64,000 nucleotides of DNA from Planctomycetota bacterium (lineage in GTDB: Bacteria; Planctomycetota; UBA1135; GCA-002686595): assembly GCA_014238415.1 (NCBI GenBank), contig JABABA010000004.1, forward strand, positions 1 through 64,000. The letters are read 5' to 3'. Below the pieces are notes generated by a model that had not been told where the DNA came from, searched no databases, and saw nothing but the letters and a program-made list of their open reading frames with translations. The position numbers were made by a program, and so were the translations under genes. This document shows, piece by piece, positions 44,635 to 53,697 of this stretch (its first letter is position 1; the number at the start of each line of letters is the position of its first letter).

Positions 44635-45468
44635 TCAGGGCAAGAGACACCAGCTGTCCCCTTCTCGTAGGAGGTGCAACTCGATGCCTGTGCCGGACTG
44701 CTGGCCCTTCTCTTTGAATTTGGGCAGCTTGGCAGCGCGCGCGTCATAGACCAGTACATGGCCCTCGCCCATCACCCGGAAGCAGTCTCCTTCAACAATG
44801 CAGGCTGTTTTTTCTGCGATGCCGATACCCACGTAGCGTGGGTGGTCGAGGACTGCGGTCAGGAGCCGCGAGAGACGATCGCGCTGGGTGAAGTGCTGGT
44901 CGACAATGACAGGAGGCCACAGGCCCAGACCTCTCTTGGGATTCATGGCTCCTTCGTGGAGGGGCGCGGGATCGGGCGTGCCAGAGATCATCACTTTGCT
45001 CATGATCGCGGCTCCTGCGCTGGTGCCCCCGACTACAGCTCCTTCGCGTCGTCGCTTGTGAATGATGTTGACCAATTTGGCTTTGGAGAGGGCGCTTGAG
45101 AGCCGTGTTTGACTGCCCCCCGGAAACCAGATCAGGTCCGCGTTGGCGATTCTCATTTCGGCGGTGCTGTCGAGCGGATCGACCACATCGATCAACTCTA
45201 CGCCAATATCTGCGAACATTTTGGCCGAACCCTGGCCCCGATCTTCGGTTTGGGACGCTTGGGGTAGGATCACCACCCTTGGCTTGGCAGAGCCGGTTAG
45301 TGCCAGGCCTTCGAACAGGACCTCTGTGGGGGTTCCACCGCCGCCCACAACCAAGAGGGCTCCGGGTTTTGGGTCTTGCTCGTTTGTGGTTTCAGTCTGG
45401 GACTGGCGGGAGTTGCCCCATGCGCCCAAGGTAAGGGTCACCAGAGCAATCATCGTGAAGCGCTTCAT
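44635..45468 (-). CDS. Cyanophycinase-like peptidase (S51 family)
   Basis: 277 aa from the ATG at 45468 (45480 is also possible). An N-terminal signal-like segment (MIALVTLTLGAWG) suggests export. The S51 fold has LLVVGGGGTPTEVLFEGLAL, VVILPQAS, DLIWFPGGSQTRL, and the nucleophile motif VVGGTSAGAAIMS (Ser of GTSAG). DQHFTQRDRLSRLLTAV and GIGIAEKTACIVEGD follow as in cyanophycinases. These serine peptidases degrade cyanophycin (beta-Asp-Arg) or short Asp dipeptides. Substrate here not known; an exported form would act on external polymer. Confidence 0.88.
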   Translation of the reverse strand: MKRFTMIALVTLTLGAWGNSRQSQTETTNEQDPKPGALLVVGGGGTPTEVLFEGLALTGSAKPRVVILPQASQTEDRGQGSAKMFADIGVELIDVVDPLDSTAEMRIANADLIWFPGGSQTRLSSALSKAKLVNIIHKRRREGAVVGGTSAGAAIMSKVMISGTPDPAPLHEGAMNPKRGLGLWPPVIVDQHFTQRDRLSRLLTAVLDHPRYVGIGIAEKTACIVEGDCFRVMGEGHVLVYDARAAKLPKFKEKGQQSGTGIELHLLREGDSWCLLP

Positions 45469-45519
45469 GTGGCGCATCATACCCCCTGGATCGATGTCAG
45501 AGCCGCTCCACCTATAGTC

Positions 45520-48129
45520 CTAGTCCAGGATCCGGATCATGATGTTCTTGGCCTCGATACGCGAACCCTCATGGTGTTGTTGCAGGGCGATGTGCCCTGC
45601 ACCATGCCTCCGTTCTGGATCAACGAATTCCGAGATCAACGCACCGTTGACCGTGATAGCAATGTGGAGTCCTGCTTCCGTATCCATACAGAGGATCTCA
45701 TAGTCGAACCAGGCGTTCTCAGGTACCAGCCAGGTGGTGACAGGAGCCAGGGAATAGAGGCTTCCGGTTTTCTGGGGATCGGGAAAGTTCGAATTGATCT
45801 GGGCCTCGTAACCGGGAGGCCAGCCTTCAATCGGCTGTACCCGGAAGTAGAACCCTGAGTTGCCTCCGTCATTGATCTTGAAGCGGCCCTTGAGTTCGAA
45901 GTTCTTGTAGTCACCGCGCTTTGAGAAGAGGTGTCCGGTCTTGCCCGTACCGATCAGGGTGCCATCATCGGTCAACTCCCAATCTGCGTCTCCAGTGGTG
46001 ATCCAGTCATCAAACTCGTTCTCCGGGAAGACCTCGGTCCAGCCCCCCTCGGGGGTGGATCGGCGATCTGGCTGGACCATCAGTCCGCGGAAGGCGCAGC
46101 GCTTGGCCGCGCCGGTCAGGACAATGGGCCCGGTTGCGTTCTCATGAGCAGAGGGGGCGCCCTCGTCGGGCTTGTACAGCACCACATTCTCCAGCATGGG
46201 CTGATCGTTGATGCGTAGAGAACGCAGCACAGCCTCACGGGTCTTCTTGCCTGTAGCGTCAAAGCGAGCTGCTTGAATGTCCCAGGAGAGCTCGTTCCAT
46301 TGGCTCTTGCCAAAGTAGCCGTGAATCGCTGGGTCCGGCTGCTTGCCGGCGACAGTTCCGCAAGCATCATCGTCGGTCAGGTGGATTGCATACTGCCCCA
46401 GCAACCAAATCTGGGCGGAACCTCCGCGGGTCAATTGGAATTCCAGTTCGCCCTTGTGATCCGCTAGCAGGATCTTGCCCTTGAATGGCGCATTTGCCTC
46501 AACCGGGACCAGGGCGCCGTCGCCTGGGGTCAAGCTGAGAATGCTGTCGTCCCCATCGGTGGGTCCTGCGTCCGTTAGTCGCCAGCCCTTGAAATCCCAG
46601 AGGGCAGTTGCATCGGAATAGGTCAAGCGCAGCCAGCCTTCCATTGCATTGTCCTTTGAGGGTGGTGGGGAAACGACCTTTGCTACCTGTTCCTCACAGA
46701 GGGGGCCCTCTGGCAGCTGATTGATCGTGTATGAGAATTCCCTGTGCAACAGTGGCCGCCCATCTTCCGTTGTCAGGTTTCCTGGCAGCTTGACATCTAA
46801 ACAGGTGCCCGCGGTGAGTTGAGCGAAGGTCAGCCGCAGAGTCGTGCGATCCGGCGCGATCTCCACTTTTGTTGCATTGAACGGCAACAGGTGTTGGGGC
46901 GGCGAACCATATTCCCACCAGTAGTTGTAGTCGTACTGCAGTGCATTGACGGTCGATGGTTTGATCATGACCCCCTTGGCGAGAGGTTCGGTCAAGCTGA
47001 TCTCAAAACCATCTTGCTGCAGGCGCACCCCATGAATATCAAGGGGAGTGCGTCCGGTCCAGCGAAGACGCGCCAGTCCATCAGCTGGTGCACGGCCTCC
47101 CCATCCGCGGTTGGTATATCCCAGCATCATGCTGCCGTCTGCGGCAAAGGCGATCCGGCAGGCAGAACCTAAGTTGCTACGAAAGGGAACCACCGCTCCC
47201 TGGTATTCCCCACGGACTTTTTCCAGCAAGGCGCGCAATACTCGGCCATTGGTCATTTCGGCCACAAACAGCTGATCCGCGAATGGCCCGAATTTTCCTG
47301 CGCTCGGATCATGGGTCAGGTTCCCTGTGGAGCGCGACCAGCGATATGGAATCCAGATTGCAGGGGGTTTGCGTCTTGAAGCAGCTGATGAAGGGATCTC
47401 GTAGCTCGGCTCGGATCCGGTGGAGAGATACTCGTCGGTCCACATCAGCGAAGCCGGGTGGCCGAAGAACGCACCTTCGGTCACATGGTAGATGGGACTG
47501 GATGCAACCCAGTCCCCCTGGTTGTCGGTGACGAACAGATCACCTGCAGCATTGGTCCCCACGCCGCAGGGACTGCGTAGACCATAGGCAAAGGGCCGCG
47601 TGGTGCCGTCGGGAGAAATCTGCAGACACCAACCGCGAAAGGGGACTAGCGATTTTCCGAGCCACCAGGGATCAGCAAAGGAAACATTCAGCGTGATGTA
47701 GAAGTTGCCTTGTTTGTCCTGGGGCAGCCCAAACCCGAACTCGTGGTAATTTCCAGAAATGCCCCAGGTGTTTGAGACCGTGTCGATTCGGTCGCAGCGC
47801 CCATCACCGTTAGTGTCGAGAAGGCGCGAGAGTTCTCCTCGCTGAATGACATAGATTTGGTCATCGACAACATTCAGGCCAAGTCCTTCTTGCAACCCCT
47901 CGGCGAAAAGCGTGAAGCGGGCGATTGAAGCATCAGCAGCGAGGGTGCCTTCAACAATCCAGACCTGGCCTCTGCGTGTGCTGACCACCAGGCGGCCGTC
48001 AGACAGGTAGTCCATGCCACCGACTTCCAGTACCACCCCGGGTGGTGGCTCAAAGGTCTCCAGCTTGTAATAGGTTGACTCGGCTACATCGCTCTGGACG
48101 GCCGCTAGGAGTAGAGCAGTTAGCATCAT
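45520..48129 (-). CDS. Secreted sorbosone-dehydrogenase-like propeller fused to DUF1080
   Basis: 869 aa with an N-terminal signal (MMLTALLLAAVQS). Residues ~18-400 form a beta-propeller of the glucose/sorbosone dehydrogenase type (VGGMDYLSDGRLVVSTRRGQVWIVEG, LLDTNGDGRCDRIDTVSN, YGLRSPCGVGTNAAGDLFVTDNQGDW). An Ig-like and linker region follows, then a C-terminal DUF1080 domain (~690-869: FDDWITTGDADWELTDDGTLIGTG, GNSGFYFRVQPIEGWPPGYEAQI). No CxxCH here; the cytochrome is in the neighbouring gene, which overlaps by 4 bp. The two probably work together as an exported carbohydrate oxidase. Confidence 0.91.
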   Translation of the reverse strand: MMLTALLLAAVQSDVAESTYYKLETFEPPPGVVLEVGGMDYLSDGRLVVSTRRGQVWIVEGTLAADASIARFTLFAEGLQEGLGLNVVDDQIYVIQRGELSRLLDTNGDGRCDRIDTVSNTWGISGNYHEFGFGLPQDKQGNFYITLNVSFADPWWLGKSLVPFRGWCLQISPDGTTRPFAYGLRSPCGVGTNAAGDLFVTDNQGDWVASSPIYHVTEGAFFGHPASLMWTDEYLSTGSEPSYEIPSSAASRRKPPAIWIPYRWSRSTGNLTHDPSAGKFGPFADQLFVAEMTNGRVLRALLEKVRGEYQGAVVPFRSNLGSACRIAFAADGSMMLGYTNRGWGGRAPADGLARLRWTGRTPLDIHGVRLQQDGFEISLTEPLAKGVMIKPSTVNALQYDYNYWWEYGSPPQHLLPFNATKVEIAPDRTTLRLTFAQLTAGTCLDVKLPGNLTTEDGRPLLHREFSYTINQLPEGPLCEEQVAKVVSPPPSKDNAMEGWLRLTYSDATALWDFKGWRLTDAGPTDGDDSILSLTPGDGALVPVEANAPFKGKILLADHKGELEFQLTRGGSAQIWLLGQYAIHLTDDDACGTVAGKQPDPAIHGYFGKSQWNELSWDIQAARFDATGKKTREAVLRSLRINDQPMLENVVLYKPDEGAPSAHENATGPIVLTGAAKRCAFRGLMVQPDRRSTPEGGWTEVFPENEFDDWITTGDADWELTDDGTLIGTGKTGHLFSKRGDYKNFELKGRFKINDGGNSGFYFRVQPIEGWPPGYEAQINSNFPDPQKTGSLYSLAPVTTWLVPENAWFDYEILCMDTEAGLHIAITVNGALISEFVDPERRHGAGHIALQQHHEGSRIEAKNIMIRILD

Positions 48130-49298
48130 TTGGAAAGCTCTTCGATGATGGCGGTTTGTGTGGTTTCATCCCAGGCGAGACAGGTCAGCCGGGTGATGTC
48201 TACAGTCACATTGCGGCTGCTGGGGTAGATCCAGAAGCCCACATCGCCGCGTGGCCCGGGAACCGCGCCTCCTTGATTGAGAAAGTCCAATGAGCGAATC
48301 ACAGTAACCTCGTACCCGTTGGGATTCTTGCGCACGACCCAGTGCTGCATACCGTAGAGCCGATCCGTGTGCCCATCGAGGGCCTTGCGCAGGTCCACTT
48401 CACGAGCATCCACCAGGTCGGATGGCTTGATTACATCCAGACCGTCGAAGCGCAAGACCTTGTCTGGGGTGTCCGACATGATTGTAAAAGTGCGGCGCCA
48501 GCCACTACCCGCCGGTGTTCGTACATGACTGACTGTCTCCATGACCATGCCCGCGGATCTGCCCTCGTCAATCAGCTCGTACCCAATTCCGCCCACCGTA
48601 TCCCTGGTGAAACTCGTTCGCATGGCGGCACCGAGTTCTTTGGCTGCTTCCTTGCTGCCAATTGTCGCCATTCGCCATGGGGATCTGGGTTTCCCACTTC
48701 CAATCAATTCAATCAGGCGCCCTAGGGGTTCGAGTGCTGTGCCACCCCGGCCGGTCCAATCCTTGCGGTCTGCGAAACGTCCGCTGCGTACGCCGAGCAG
48801 ACGCACATCGTCCGTGCGATACTCAAAGGTTGTGCCGCTGGGCAGTCCGATCAAGAGGCCTCGGGGTTGCTTCTCGGTTATAGGAGATATTGGTGGCAAT
48901 AGGCCCCGTGCCAGCCGCGCTACATCGGTTACTACCAACTCCGTTTGGGCCGGATCGACAATCGTGCCGGGGGGACCCAGGGAAATCACATATTGCGCCA
49001 GCAGTTTGCGCTGCCCCTCAGTCAGGGCCACGTCGAAGGCTGGCATGGGCGTTCCCGGAATGCCATAGGAGAGAGTGCGCAGAATTGCCTCTGGCGTATT
49101 GCCATAGGAAAATCCGCCTTCCAAGAATGACCGTGCGGGCCGCTCAAGAGTTGTGGTGCCTTCTCCATCTCCCTTTTCTCCATGGCAGGCCGCGCAGTGG
49201 GCCATGAACAACTCTTTCGCTGGGCCGGTCTCCTGTGCCAGGAGTGGGGCCATAAGGCAGGAGATCAGTGGGGCGAGAGGCAGGAGTGGGCTTCGCAT
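48126..49298 (-). CDS. Secreted cytochrome c domain protein
   Basis: 390 aa from the ATG at 49298 (the frame is open to 49754, but the signal MRSPLLPLAPLISCLMAPLLAQ marks the start). Residues ~28-110 are a cytochrome c domain: FMAHCAACHGEKGDGEG and a distal-Met region PGTPMPAF. The C-terminal ~270 residues are beta-rich with no family recognised (YRTDDVRLLGVRSGRFADRKDW, GFWIYPSSRNVTVDI). First gene of a two-gene operon with the propeller-DUF1080 protein, so it is a likely electron acceptor for it. Confidence 0.87.
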   Translation of the reverse strand: MRSPLLPLAPLISCLMAPLLAQETGPAKELFMAHCAACHGEKGDGEGTTTLERPARSFLEGGFSYGNTPEAILRTLSYGIPGTPMPAFDVALTEGQRKLLAQYVISLGPPGTIVDPAQTELVVTDVARLARGLLPPISPITEKQPRGLLIGLPSGTTFEYRTDDVRLLGVRSGRFADRKDWTGRGGTALEPLGRLIELIGSGKPRSPWRMATIGSKEAAKELGAAMRTSFTRDTVGGIGYELIDEGRSAGMVMETVSHVRTPAGSGWRRTFTIMSDTPDKVLRFDGLDVIKPSDLVDAREVDLRKALDGHTDRLYGMQHWVVRKNPNGYEVTVIRSLDFLNQGGAVPGPRGDVGFWIYPSSRNVTVDITRLTCLAWDETTQTAIIEELSK

Positions 49299-49364
49299 GG
49301 GGGCCGCTAGGTTAGCGGGAGGATGTCCAGGTGGGGAGTGATTCTCTGCCCATGAGAGCGAATC

Positions 49365-49889
49365 TTGCAATCCTCGGTTCCCGGTCTGACTGCCCGTTGG
49401 GCGGCTTCCTCCAGTGTCGCAACTGCGCGTCACTTCAACAATGACTCTGAGGGTTGTCTTGAGGTCACTGAAGCCTGGTTGGGCCGTTTGAGCCCTGACG
49501 GTAAGTTGAATTACCTGCGTTCTCGGGCTTTGGAAATGTCGGGCCGCAAGATCGGGGCTGAGGCGGCCTACCTGCGAACAATCATTGTTGCTCCGTTCCA
49601 GACGCTTGTCTGGCTGCAACTGGCCAAGATGGGGTGCAACGTGCCCATCGCCAGCCTCAGAGAATCTCTGGCGGACGAAAATCTGACATTGTGTGAGCGC
49701 TCCTGGGCAGCCTTTGCCCTTGCTGAGGTATTCAAGGGCAGGGGCGAGCACCACGCCGCCCTAGAAGCTTCTGAGCGCGGTAACCGCATGATCAAGGAGT
49801 TCAACAAGGAGTCCATTGATAGTGTGCAGGAATCCAGGGACTTTGAAGGGTCCCTCACCTTTGTTCGTGACCTGGCAGCTCTTGCTTGA
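49365..49889 (+). CDS. TPR fragment, possibly a sulfotransferase remnant
   Basis: 174 codons with only a TTG start at 49365; the nearest ATG (49352) is in another frame and stops after 30 codons. The sequence is TPR-like: LEVTEAWLGRLSPDGKLNYLRSRALEMSGR, then ERSWAAFALAEVFKGRGEHHAALEASERGNRMIKEF. The last pattern matches the linker before the catalytic domain in TPR-sulfotransferase proteins. No sulfotransferase domain follows; the frame stops and the hydrolase gene begins 93 bp later. It may be a decayed gene or a stand-alone TPR protein. Confidence 0.45.
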   Translation: MQSSVPGLTARWAASSSVATARHFNNDSEGCLEVTEAWLGRLSPDGKLNYLRSRALEMSGRKIGAEAAYLRTIIVAPFQTLVWLQLAKMGCNVPIASLRESLADENLTLCERSWAAFALAEVFKGRGEHHAALEASERGNRMIKEFNKESIDSVQESRDFEGSLTFVRDLAALA

Positions 49890-49982
49890 GCAGATCCGGT
49901 TGCATGGACCGGCTTCTGAAGCAAGAATAGATGTCCCTTTCCTCCCCTAGCGCATCTGCATCAGGGGGGCGAGCAAGACGCG

Positions 49983-50783
49983 ATGCCTGAATTCAAGCAT
50001 GTCGACAGGGCGATCTACTACGACGCTGTGGGCGCTGGTCCGGTGGTAGTTTTTCAGCACGGTCTTGGGGGAGATCGACGGCAAGCTCTTGCAGCGTTGA
50101 GTGGATTGACCGGTTACCGAATAGTCGCCATGGACGCTCCCGGGCATGGAGAAACCTGTGGGGAGCTTGGGAGCGCCAGCTTTCAGAGTTTCGCGGCCTG
50201 TGTGCTTGGGTTGCTCGATCACCTGGGTGTCGAGTCGGCAGCTGTAGGAGGTATCTCTATGGGCTCAGGGATTGCATTGGCCGTGGCTTTGCGGGCCCCC
50301 GATAGAGTGGAGTCCTTGATGTTGGTGCGGCCGGCCTGGCTTGCTGACCGTAGGCCCAGAAACCTCGACCTTGTGGCTCGGCTTGGGCATTGGATTGAAG
50401 ATGACGGGCTCGACGCTGCACGGATGAAGTTGAAAGTGGATTCCTTCTATTTGGAGATGTTGCGAACCGATCCGGCATGCGCAGCATCCTTGGCCGGAGT
50501 CCTGGAGCGGCCCCAGGCATTGGATGCTGCCGAAGTCTTGTATCGGATGGTGGACGATCGACCATTCGAGTCGATGGATGAGATGGCGGAGATCCGCTGT
50601 CCGACCCTGGTCATTGCAAATGAAGGCGACCCCGTGCATCCCCTTCCTCTTGGGGTTGAATTGTCAGAAACCATTGATGAGGCGCAGCTTGAGGTCATTC
50701 CACCTCGTTACGCCCAGGCGACCGCTCATCAGACAGCATTGACGCAGGCCCTGCAGGGTTTCTTGGATCAGTATTCTGGATGA
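49983..50783 (+). CDS. Alpha/beta hydrolase
   Basis: 266 aa, no signal peptide, so cytosolic. Alpha/beta-hydrolase fold with oxyanion loop VVFQHGLGGDRRQ, AMDAPGHGETCGELG, nucleophile elbow GGISMGSGIA (Ser), and late acid/base residues near TLVIANEGDPVHPL (Asp) and YAQATAHQTALTQ (His). Likely an esterase, lipase or thioesterase of the MhpC/RutD-like group; substrate unknown. A small hairpin (CCGGT/ACCGG at 49896-49912) lies upstream. Confidence 0.88.
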   Translation: MPEFKHVDRAIYYDAVGAGPVVVFQHGLGGDRRQALAALSGLTGYRIVAMDAPGHGETCGELGSASFQSFAACVLGLLDHLGVESAAVGGISMGSGIALAVALRAPDRVESLMLVRPAWLADRRPRNLDLVARLGHWIEDDGLDAARMKLKVDSFYLEMLRTDPACAASLAGVLERPQALDAAEVLYRMVDDRPFESMDEMAEIRCPTLVIANEGDPVHPLPLGVELSETIDEAQLEVIPPRYAQATAHQTALTQALQGFLDQYSG

Positions 50784-50869
50784 TGGCAAGTGGAGAAAGC
50801 CTGCTTGCCCTCTAGCTGTTGTAGGCTCTGACCATGATCAACTGCGGTTCAGTCCCCCCTGTAGAGGTA

Positions 50870-52519
50870 ATGAGTCCGAAGCAATTCACAAATGACATCA
50901 GACGGTCGTTTGTGCAGTTTATGGCCCTCTGCGTTCTTGCGAGCGCACCTCTTCTTGCCCTGCAAACCGAGAATTCTGGCGGACCGTTGCGCGCAGACCA
51001 AGCCTGCTTTGATGTGCAGCACTATGAGCTGATCCTGGTGGTGGTGCCTGAGTCGAAGAAGATTGGGGCCTCCTTGACCATGACCGCGCGCATGGGGGAG
51101 GCCAGCGATAAGATCAGTTTGGATCTGGACAGCCGCTTCACCGTCCGTCGTGTGACCGTGGGCGGCGTTGAAGTGGAAGCCAGTCACAAGGAAGGGCGCA
51201 TTGAGATTCCCATGCCGGAGGGACAGGGCCTGGCGGGTCAAGAACTCCAGGTCAATGTCCTCTATATGGGCACGCCACGAGAAGCGCCGAATGCCCCCTG
51301 GGTCGGCGGTTTCACCTGGGCCAAGACTCCCTCCGGAGCGGATTGGATCAGTACCACCTGTCAGATGGAAGGTGCGGATCTTTGGTGGCCTTGTAAGGAT
51401 CACCCCTCCGACAAGCCTGAGAGCTTTGATTTGAAGGTCACCGTTCCTGCGGGTCTTGTTTGTGCTTCGAACGGCCGACTGATGGGCGTTCAAGAGGGTG
51501 GCAACGGTGCACGCACCTTTCACTGGCACACCAGCATGCCGATTGCGAACTACTCCATCTCCCTCAACATCGCTCCTTACGAGACAATTTCCCGAACCGT
51601 GGAAGGCATCGATGGAGACATGATTCCGGTCACCTTCTGGCATCTTCCGGAGAACGCGGAGAAAGCCAAGGTTCTGTTTGAAGAGATCATCGATCATCTC
51701 AAGCATTTGGAGTCAGTTTGCGGGCCTTACCCATTTCATCAGGACAAGTACGGTGTCGTGGAGACCCCTCACCTTGGGATGGAACATCAGACGATCATTG
51801 GCTACGGCAACAACTACTCCGGCGATCCGGAATTCGACTATGACTGGTTGCATCACCATGAGATGTCTCATGAGTGGTGGTCCAATCTCTTGACTTGCGT
51901 CGATTGGGCAGACTTTTGGATCCACGAGGGATTGGGCACTTACATGCAGGCCCTCTATCTAGAGAGCCGCTTCGGACCCGAGGCCTATCGCAAGAAGATG
52001 GCCATTGACTGGGGCCGGATCGGTTTTCACGCGGCTATTGCCCCCACTGCTCCCCGCGGGACCCAATCCATGTACTTTGCCGGTGGTGTTCCTGATGCGC
52101 CTGGCGGAGACATCTACTTCAAGGGATCGTGGGTTGTCCACAACCTGCGCTGGTTGATAGGTGATGAAGACTTCTTCAAGCTCTTGCGTGAATGGGCCAA
52201 GCCAGGAAACGGCGGAAAACCACGGTTTGTCTCTACGGATGAACTGATCCAAGTCGCCTCGCGCCAAGCTGGGCAGGACCTCGGCTGGTATTTTGATGTG
52301 GTTCTGAAGGAGAAACAGCTGCCTCGCCTGGTGGCTGAGGTGAAGGACGGGGTGCTGCACCTTGAATGGACTAGCGCGGGCAAACAGACCTACGATATGC
52401 CCGTAGAGGTTTTGGTCGGCGACAAGCGTGTGCGAGTGGATTGCCCTGGTGGCGAAGGTACGCTTCCCGTGGCTCAGCAGGAGTGGCAGCTTGATCCCAA
52501 TCGCTGGCTTATTCGCTGA
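50870..52519 (+). CDS. M1 family metallopeptidase (aminopeptidase N-like)
   Basis: 549 aa from the ATG at 50870, near AGAGG; an ATG at 50834 adds 12 residues with no signal character. The signal is VQFMALCVLASAPLLALQ. It keeps the N-terminal saddle domain (ACFDVQHYELILVV, ISTTCQMEGADLWWPCKDHPSDKPESFDL). The catalytic gluzincin site is HHEMSHEWWSN (HExxH) with the third ligand Glu in WADFWIHEGLGTYM, and a Tyr in the downstream region. The exopeptidase GxMEN signature of classic APN is replaced by LGMEHQTIIGYGN. It should act extracytoplasmically on peptides. Shorter than 850-aa APN: the C-terminal domain is absent. Confidence 0.92.
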   Translation: MSPKQFTNDIRRSFVQFMALCVLASAPLLALQTENSGGPLRADQACFDVQHYELILVVVPESKKIGASLTMTARMGEASDKISLDLDSRFTVRRVTVGGVEVEASHKEGRIEIPMPEGQGLAGQELQVNVLYMGTPREAPNAPWVGGFTWAKTPSGADWISTTCQMEGADLWWPCKDHPSDKPESFDLKVTVPAGLVCASNGRLMGVQEGGNGARTFHWHTSMPIANYSISLNIAPYETISRTVEGIDGDMIPVTFWHLPENAEKAKVLFEEIIDHLKHLESVCGPYPFHQDKYGVVETPHLGMEHQTIIGYGNNYSGDPEFDYDWLHHHEMSHEWWSNLLTCVDWADFWIHEGLGTYMQALYLESRFGPEAYRKKMAIDWGRIGFHAAIAPTAPRGTQSMYFAGGVPDAPGGDIYFKGSWVVHNLRWLIGDEDFFKLLREWAKPGNGGKPRFVSTDELIQVASRQAGQDLGWYFDVVLKEKQLPRLVAEVKDGVLHLEWTSAGKQTYDMPVEVLVGDKRVRVDCPGGEGTLPVAQQEWQLDPNRWLIR

Positions 52520-52531
52520 CGCTGAGAGACA

Positions 52532-53554
52532 TCACTCTGGCGGGTTCTCTTCCAGGTGGCGCATGACATGATCCACTTCGTCGGGAGAACCCATTACGAC
52601 GCTCGTGCGTTGGTGCAGCGAGTCAGGTTGGATTTCCAGCGTCCGCGTCATGCCAGAGAAGGACTTGCCGCCAGCCTGTTCCACCAGCATGGCCATTGGG
52701 TTGGCTTCGTACATCAAGCGTAGCTTTCCCACGGGCGATTTGGTGGTTGGTGGATAGAGGAAGACTCCACCCTTGATCATCACTCTGTGGACATCTGCCA
52801 CCATCGCACCCGCATAGCGAGTCGAGTAGCCGTTCTCGTGAGCCCACTTGAGGTAGTTCTTGTAGCCGAGTGTGAATTCGTTGCTGTAGGCTTCGTTCAT
52901 GGAGTAGGTCTTGGCTGCGTTCGGAATACGCAGGTCCTTTTCTACCAATAGGAACGAACCAATCGTCGGATCCAGGACAAACATCTGCACGCCTCTTCCA
53001 TGGGTCAAGACCATCACCGTGGAGGGCCCATAGAGCACGTAACCAGCGGCAACTTGCTTGGTGCCTGCTTGGCGGAGTGCTTCTTCGGGTGAACTACTGC
53101 GGCGGTCGTGCTCAAGAATCGAAAAAATTGTCCCTACAGTTCCGCAGGTGTCTAGGTTTGATGAACCATCGAGAGGGTCGAAGAGTGCGATGTAGGGGCG
53201 CTCACTGCCGTTGTCCGTATGCAGCATGATCGGCTCGTCGTTTTCCTCAGAGGCCACAATGGCCAGACCCGCACGAGACCCGAGGCATGAGATCAGGGTC
53301 TCGTTGGCGATCACATCGAGTTTCTGCTGCACTTCACCCTGGACATTTTCGGTGTCCATGGAACCCAGCACGCCCTCGATACGAGCCCGCCGGCAACGCG
53401 CAGCGATGAACTTCGTGGCCAGGGAGATCGCCGATAGAATCCATGTGAATCGTCCCGATGCATGGGGGTGCTGGGCTTCCTCCGCAAGCAGGTAGGATTG
53501 GATCGAGAGCAACTGTTCGCTGCGGATTTCCGTGGGGGTGGGGAGTTCACTCAT
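52532..53554 (-). CDS. fbp: Class I fructose-1,6-bisphosphatase
   Basis: 340 aa from the ATG at 53554. Hydrolyses fructose 1,6-bisphosphate to fructose 6-phosphate in gluconeogenesis or the pentose/CO2-fixation cycle. Metal site DPLDGSSNLDTCGTVGTIFSI is intact. ASEENDE upstream, YVLYGPSTVMVLTHGRGVQMF and RYAGAMVADVHRVMIKGGVFLYP are canonical, and EANPMAMLVEQAGGKSF is at the C-terminal end. It stands alone, divergent from the TGA-containing thioredoxin-fold gene. Confidence 0.96.
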   Translation of the reverse strand: MSELPTPTEIRSEQLLSIQSYLLAEEAQHPHASGRFTWILSAISLATKFIAARCRRARIEGVLGSMDTENVQGEVQQKLDVIANETLISCLGSRAGLAIVASEENDEPIMLHTDNGSERPYIALFDPLDGSSNLDTCGTVGTIFSILEHDRRSSSPEEALRQAGTKQVAAGYVLYGPSTVMVLTHGRGVQMFVLDPTIGSFLLVEKDLRIPNAAKTYSMNEAYSNEFTLGYKNYLKWAHENGYSTRYAGAMVADVHRVMIKGGVFLYPPTTKSPVGKLRLMYEANPMAMLVEQAGGKSFSGMTRTLEIQPDSLHQRTSVVMGSPDEVDHVMRHLEENPPE

Positions 53555-53697
53555 GGGACTTGCAGGGTCTGTAGGGGCGGTCCGGGGCAGTTTTGTCGAC
53601 CGAAGTGTGTCCACAGCACTCAGGTGAAGAGTATCGACCGCTGGTTCGCCTTACCATATGGCAGTTGATTCAGACCACCTCGGAAACCGATTCAAGT

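Noticed and set aside
49352..49444. Short ATG ORF (30 codons) before the TPR fragment
   Set aside because: It stops quickly and is in a different frame. It could be the original 5' end before a frameshift, but the join does not restore a recognisable domain.
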